From assembly GCA_012516225.1 (NCBI GenBank), contig JAAYWX010000353.1:1-10029 (forward strand): a stretch of DNA of 10,029 nucleotides, written 5' to 3'. Source of the DNA: Clostridiales bacterium. Its GTDB lineage: Bacteria; Bacillota; Clostridia; Oscillospirales; Oscillospiraceae. Positions 6,631 through 10,029 of the stretch are shown here, one piece after another (the stretch's first letter is position 1; the number at the start of each line of letters is the position of its first letter). The notes beneath the pieces were generated by a model that searched no databases, had not been told where the DNA came from, and was given only the letters and a program-made list of their open reading frames with translations. The position numbers were made by a program, and so were the translations under genes.

Positions 6631-9132
6631 ATGGCAAAAGATTATAAGCCGGAAGATATCCGGTATCCAAATCAGAAAATAATTACGTCTGAGCTTGTAA
6701 GTGAAATGCAGACATCATATATTGATTATGCTATGTCGGTAATAGTCGGCAGAGCGCTGCCGGACGTACGTGACGGTTTGAAGCCGGTACACCGACGTAT
6801 ACTTTATGCAATGTATGAGGACAATCTTACAAGCGACAGGCCTTTTAAAAAGTCCGCAACCTGCGTCGGCGACGTGCTTGGGCGATATCATCCGCACGGA
6901 GACGCTTCTGTTTATGATGCTATGGTAAGGCTTGCGCAGGACTTTTCCATGCGCTATCCGCTTGTCGACGGACACGGAAACTTCGGTTCAATTGACGGAG
7001 ACCCCCCAGCAGCGTACCGTTATACCGAAGCAAGAATGTCAAAAATTTCAGAAGAACTTCTGCGTGATATTGAGAAAGAAACCATAGACTGGTCACCCAA
7101 CTTTGATGAAACACGGAAAGAACCTCGTGTACTCCCCAGCCGATTTCCTAATCTGCTTGTAAACGGATCCAGCGGAATTGCCGTCGGCATGGCGACAAAC
7201 ATACCTCCGCACAATCTTAAAGAAGTTATAAATGCCTGTATATGTGTTCTTGACAATCCCGATGCAGGACTTTTTGACCTTATGGAGCATATAAAAGGGC
7301 CGGATTTTCCCACAAAAGGAATTATAATGGGCAGAGCCGGTATACGCGCGGCATACGCTACGGGACGCGGCCGCGTTGTCATAAGGGCAAGGCATGAGAT
7401 TGAGGAATATGGACAGGGAAGAATTCGCATAATTATTACCGAACTGCCGTATCAGGTAAACAAAAGAACGCTTATTGAAAATATAGCCGATCAAGTAAGG
7501 GATAAGCGTCTGGACGGGATTTCGGGCCTGCGCGATGAGTCGGACCGCAACGGAATGCGAATAGTTATAGAGCTGAAAAAGGACGCTAACACACAGGTGG
7601 TGCTAAACCGCTTGTTTGCGCAGACTCAGCTTCAATCCTCATTTGCCATAAATATGCTGGCGCTTGTAAACAATCAAACCCAGCCGAAAATACTCTCGCT
7701 CCGTCATATTTTGGACGAATATCTTGCTTTCCAGCAGGAAGTAATTGTCCGCCGTACGAAATTTGACCTCAACAAAGCAATGGAGCGTGCACATTTGCTT
7801 GAAGGTTTGCTTATAGCGCAGGAAAACATCGATGAGGTTATCCGCATAATACGTGAAAGCTATGACGATGCGAAACAGAATTTGATAAGCCGTTTCGGAC
7901 TTTCGGATGTTCAGGCACAAGCAATCCTTGATATGCAACTTAAGAGGCTTCAGGGACTTGAAAGAGAAAAATTGGAGGCTGAATATAAAGAGCTTGAGAA
8001 AAAAATAGCCTACTACAACGAACTTCTTGGATCAGAAGAAATGATAAAGTCCGTCCTGAAGGAAGAACTCATTGAAATCCGCGACAAATACGGGGATGAG
8101 CGCATAACCGAGATTCAGGATGTGGAAGAAGAAATAGATATAGAGGACCTCATTGACGAAGAGGAATGTGTATATACGCTTACGCACGCAGGATATATAA
8201 AGCGTATGCCGACCGACACATACCGCTCCCAGCGCCGCGGCGGAAAAGGCATTACTGCGCAGACCCTCCGTGAGGAAGACTATGTTGAAACAATTTTTAC
8301 AGCTTCGACCCATGATTATATCTTGTTCTTTACGAATTTCGGCAGAGTATACCGCCAGAAAGGCTACAACATACCAGAGGCGGGCCGTACGGCTAAAGGA
8401 ACGAATATAGTTAATCTTCTTCCGATAGAACAGGGAGAACGAGTAAACGCCATGATTTCCGTCCGCGAACTTGATACGGACAAAGAATATCTTGTCATGG
8501 TGACAAAAAACGGAACCGTAAAAAGAATGTGCTTGAGTGAACTGAAAAATATACGCAACAGCGGAATTAGAGCCTTGAACCTTGAAGAAGGGGACGAGCT
8601 TATAGCGGTCCGCCGAACAGACGGCAAACAGAATATCCTTATAGCGACGCACGAAGGTATGGCGATATGCTTCAGTGAAAACGATGTCCGTCCTATGGGC
8701 AGGTCGGCCACAGGAGTACGCGGGATAAAACTACGTGAGGGCGATTATTGCGTCGGTGCGGCAAGGACACGCAAAGGCGGTTCTCTGCTTTCGGTTACAG
8801 AAAATGGCTATGGAAAGAGGACCGAAATAGAAGAATATCTGCGCGGGGACGAAGGAGTACCTCAGCGCCGCGGCGGAACGGGACTTAAGAATTACAACGT
8901 GACCGAAAAAACAGGAAAGGTTGCTGACATTAAAGTGGTTGACGACAGCGACGATGTCCTGCTGATTTCCGATGACGGAACGATTATCCGCATGAGCGCG
9001 GAGTCAATCAGCACTTTTGGGAGAGCCACCCAAGGCGTAAGGCTTATGAAGCTGGCAGAAGGCGCAAAAGTTATCTCAATAGCAAGGACAGATAAGATTG
9101 AAGCGGACGATGTTTTGGAACAGCCTGAATAG
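6631..9132 (+). CDS. gyrA: DNA gyrase subunit A
   Basis: GyrA cuts and rejoins DNA and wraps it to set the supercoiling direction. The 833-aa length is normal. The catalytic tyrosine is Tyr131 in AAYRYTEARM, equivalent to E. coli Tyr122. The quinolone-contact region HPHGDASVYDAMVRLAQ (87-103) has Ala92 at the E. coli Ser83 position and keeps the acidic Asp96 (Asp87). The GyrA box QRRGGKG (534-540), which marks DNA gyrase rather than topoisomerase IV, begins the C-terminal beta-pinwheel. That region runs to about residue 820 and is followed by a short acidic tail. Start MAKDYKPEDIRYPNQKI is family-like; a modest purine-rich site (AAGG at 6615-6618) precedes it. The next gene is rnhA after 122 bp. 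Confidence 0.98.
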   Translation: MAKDYKPEDIRYPNQKIITSELVSEMQTSYIDYAMSVIVGRALPDVRDGLKPVHRRILYAMYEDNLTSDRPFKKSATCVGDVLGRYHPHGDASVYDAMVRLAQDFSMRYPLVDGHGNFGSIDGDPPAAYRYTEARMSKISEELLRDIEKETIDWSPNFDETRKEPRVLPSRFPNLLVNGSSGIAVGMATNIPPHNLKEVINACICVLDNPDAGLFDLMEHIKGPDFPTKGIIMGRAGIRAAYATGRGRVVIRARHEIEEYGQGRIRIIITELPYQVNKRTLIENIADQVRDKRLDGISGLRDESDRNGMRIVIELKKDANTQVVLNRLFAQTQLQSSFAINMLALVNNQTQPKILSLRHILDEYLAFQQEVIVRRTKFDLNKAMERAHLLEGLLIAQENIDEVIRIIRESYDDAKQNLISRFGLSDVQAQAILDMQLKRLQGLEREKLEAEYKELEKKIAYYNELLGSEEMIKSVLKEELIEIRDKYGDERITEIQDVEEEIDIEDLIDEEECVYTLTHAGYIKRMPTDTYRSQRRGGKGITAQTLREEDYVETIFTASTHDYILFFTNFGRVYRQKGYNIPEAGRTAKGTNIVNLLPIEQGERVNAMISVRELDTDKEYLVMVTKNGTVKRMCLSELKNIRNSGIRALNLEEGDELIAVRRTDGKQNILIATHEGMAICFSENDVRPMGRSATGVRGIKLREGDYCVGAARTRKGGSLLSVTENGYGKRTEIEEYLRGDEGVPQRRGGTGLKNYNVTEKTGKVADIKVVDDSDDVLLISDDGTIIRMSAESISTFGRATQGVRLMKLAEGAKVISIARTDKIEADDVLEQPE

Positions 9133-9169
9133 GATATAATAAATCAAAATTTATCTTTTTAAGATATTT

Positions 9170-9223
9170 GCAGTTGCACCGGTTCTTTCACATGACCAAT
9201 GGCGAAAGAGCCGGTGTACTTGC
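9170..9223 (+). other. Strong stem-loop between gyrA and rnhA
   Basis: The core stem pairs 9177-9189 (CACCGGTTCTTTC) with 9204-9216 (GAAAGAGCCGGTG): 13 bp in RNA, with one G-U pair. The 14-nt loop can close by three more pairs (CAT 9191-9193 with ATG 9199-9201). GCA (9170-9172) can pair with TGC (9221-9223) across an imperfect extension. No T-run follows on the + strand, so it is not a typical intrinsic terminator. It ends about 30 nt before the rnhA start and could be a processing site, an mRNA-stabilising element or a leader structure. Confidence 0.6.
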
Positions 9224-9243
9224 CGATTTAAATGTTTCTCTGC

Positions 9244-9248
9244 AGGAG
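9244..9248 (+). promoter_or_regulatory. Ribosome-binding site fixing the rnhA start
   Basis: AGGAG lies 6 nt before the ATG at 9255, which starts the standard RNase HI sequence MKEVTIYTDGACSGNPG. An in-frame TTG at 9168 would add 29 residues unlike the family and would place coding sequence through the stem-loop, so it was not used. Confidence 0.8.
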
Positions 9249-9254
9249 AATTAT

Positions 9255-9692
9255 ATGAAAGAAGTTACTATTTATACAGACGGTGCCTGTTCCGGAAATC
9301 CGGGACCAGGAGGTTGGGGAGCAATTCTAAAATATAAGGACACAATACGCGAAATGTCGGGCGGGGAAAAGCAGACAACAAACAACCGTATGGAGCTTAT
9401 AGCTGTCATTTCAGCCCTGTCCGTACTGAAGGAATCCTGCGAAGTGTCTTTATATACGGACTCTCAATATATTTCAAAAGCAATAAACGAAGGATGGCTT
9501 AAGAGCTGGAGGGAAAAAGGATGGAAACGCAAGGAAGGCGAACTTAAAAACGCCGACCTCTGGAAAGAGCTTGATAGACTTTTAAGTATTCACAATGTAA
9601 CTTTTCATTGGGTTAAGGGACATGCTGACAATGAATTTAATAATCGCTGCGATAAGCTTGCGGTAGCAGAGCGTGACAAATATGCAGGATAA
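9255..9692 (+). CDS. rnhA: Ribonuclease HI
   Basis: RNase HI degrades the RNA strand of RNA-DNA hybrids, removing R-loops and helping primer removal. The 145-aa length is close to the E. coli enzyme (155 aa). All catalytic acidic residues are present: D9 (YTDGACSGNPG), E47 (NNRMELIA), D69 (YTDSQY) and D133 (RCDKLA), with the catalytic histidine H123 in WVKGHADNEFNN. The basic handle region WLKSWREKGWKRKEG (81-95) is retained, as in E. coli type 1 enzymes. The ATG is chosen for AGGAG at 9244-9248. It lies 122 bp after gyrA in the same direction and may be read from the gyrase operon. A TATAAT at 9135-9140 has no convincing -35. Directly downstream lies an IS66-type element. Confidence 0.97.
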   Translation: MKEVTIYTDGACSGNPGPGGWGAILKYKDTIREMSGGEKQTTNNRMELIAVISALSVLKESCEVSLYTDSQYISKAINEGWLKSWREKGWKRKEGELKNADLWKELDRLLSIHNVTFHWVKGHADNEFNNRCDKLAVAERDKYAG

Positions 9693-9746
9693 AAAGCTGA
9701 ATTACAATCTTAAAAAGTAGCCGCTCAATAATGAAACGGTGAAAAC

Positions 9747-9789
9747 AAGTACCGGGACGGAGGTCAAACCCTCAGTCCCGGTACTTTTT
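9747..9789. terminator. Strong rho-independent terminator, probably bidirectional
   Basis: A stem pairs 9747-9763 with 9770-9786, with one G/A mismatch (9759 with 9774) and a 6-nt loop (9764-9769). The GC-rich core is GTACCGGGAC against GTCCCGGTAC. TTTTT (9785-9789) follows on the + strand, fitting termination of rnhA and the gyrase transcript. On the - strand the stem is followed by TTGTTTT, a weaker T-tract, fitting termination of the transposase. If the proposed IS boundary is right, this terminator belongs to the inserted element. Confidence 0.8.
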
Positions 9790-9793
9790 GAGA

Positions 9794-10029
9794 TTATTTC
9801 AAGTGACACCATTCCGGCAATGACGGTGACCACGGCATACAGCGCTCTATAACGGACTCATTTAGTTCCTTAGCTTTAGGCATTTCCATAAGAATATACA
9901 GCAGGTACAGATATACGTTCAGACCGTTAGCTTTTGCCGTCTCTATAATGCTGTAACAAAGTGCGCTTGCCTCCGCACCTTTCGCTGTATCGCAAAACAG
10001 CCAATTTTTTCTACCTACAACAAAAGGCC
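9794..10029 (-). CDS. IS66-family transposase, C-terminal fragment (cut by window edge)
   Basis: Reading the - strand from the window edge gives an open frame of 77 residues and a TAA stop at 9794-9796. It begins PFVVGRKNWLFCDTAKGAEA and continues ALCYSIIETAKANGLNVY, then ends MPWSPSLPEWCHLK. The GRKNWLF motif, the GAEAS stretch, the ETAKANGLN helix and the terminal MPWS motif are characteristic of the IS66 transposase C-terminus. IS66 transposases (TnpC) are DDE enzymes of about 500 residues; the catalytic core lies beyond the window. The visible part has no stop or frameshift, so it is not evidently a pseudogene. It is convergent with rnhA. The usual IS66 partner genes tnpA and tnpB, if present, are outside. 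Confidence 0.88.
   Translation of the reverse strand, partial: PFVVGRKNWLFCDTAKGAEASALCYSIIETAKANGLNVYLYLLYILMEMPKAKELNESVIERCMPWSPSLPEWCHLK

Larger units (their letters stand above)
9717..10029 (-). mobile_element. IS66-family insertion sequence, 3' end portion
   Basis: The transposase C-terminus at 9794-10029 identifies an IS66-family element running off the right edge of the window. I place its end tentatively at GTAGCCGCTCAATAATGAAAC starting near 9717, because IS66 ends begin with GTA-type sequences and this lies 77 bp beyond the transposase stop. The opposite end and the target duplication are outside the window or unverified, so the boundary is an inference. It begins about 25 bp after the rnhA stop codon. 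Confidence 0.5.

Noticed and set aside
8032..8652. 206-aa open frame on the - strand opposite gyrA
   Set aside because: It overlaps the GyrA C-terminal domain entirely, shows no family motif and has a composition typical of an antisense shadow.
9115..9140. Promoter for rnhA (TTGGAA 9115-9120, TATAAT 9135-9140)
   Set aside because: The -10 is perfect, but the only reasonable -35 leaves a 14-bp spacer, too short for a normal sigma-A promoter.
9168..9254. 29-residue N-terminal extension of rnhA from a TTG codon
   Set aside because: The extra residues do not resemble RNase HI, and the ATG at 9255 has a well-spaced AGGAG. The region is better explained as the stem-loop leader.
1..10029. CRISPR array, tRNA, rRNA, riboswitch, toxin-antitoxin or phage-defence genes
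   Set aside because: I looked for spaced direct repeats, tRNA-like cloverleaf sequence and unfamiliar coding regions on both strands and saw none; every substantial gap is either origin, short leader or IS66 end.

Overview
This window is the replication-initiation region of a bacterial chromosome, most likely from the Clostridia (Bacillota). The gene order dnaA - dnaN - S4-domain gene (yaaA) - recF - remB (DUF370) - gyrB - gyrA, all on the + strand, is the classic low-to-medium-GC Gram-positive origin arrangement. GyrB (643 aa) is the short Gram-positive type. Some motif variants, such as LPLWGKMLNVEKAR in GyrB and GDASVYD in GyrA, look like those I remember from Oscillospirales/Ruminococcaceae-type gut clostridia. 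That family-level guess rests on memory, not on a search.

Layout. Positions 1-155 are an AT-rich leader with three perfect TATAAT hexamers and no gene. dnaA (156-1472) follows, without a recognisable Shine-Dalgarno sequence. The 262-bp dnaA-dnaN gap (1473-1734) looks like oriC. It holds four copies of a diverged DnaA box (TTTTCAACA/TGTTGAAAA), a DnaA-trio-like CTA repeat in the expected orientation, and an AT-rich stretch with a 10-bp inverted repeat. dnaN (1735-2838), yaaA (2894-3124), recF (3121-4221, overlapping yaaA by 4 bp), remB (4305-4568), gyrB (4618-6549) and gyrA (6631-9132) follow with short gaps and no intrinsic terminator that I can see, so they may be one transcription unit. A 122-bp gap with a strong stem-loop separates gyrA from rnhA (9255-9692). 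Just after rnhA, a convergent IS66-family element begins (end proposed near 9717). It contributes a strong hairpin terminator (9747-9789) and the last 77 codons of a minus-strand transposase that runs off the window.

How it works together. DnaA opens the origin, the beta clamp (DnaN) gives polymerase its processivity, RecF acts at stalled or gapped forks, gyrase removes positive supercoils ahead of the forks, and RNase HI removes R-loops and RNA primers. RemB is a DNA-binding regulator family member carried along in this cluster. The S4 protein is a probable RNA-binding protein.

The genes themselves are well-known families, and I found no new multi-gene system. The points most worth a second look are an Asn replacing the usual Asp in the DnaA box-recognition motif together with an altered box sequence, a possible leaderless dnaA promoter, Ala at the GyrA Ser83 position, and the unexplained stem-loop before rnhA.
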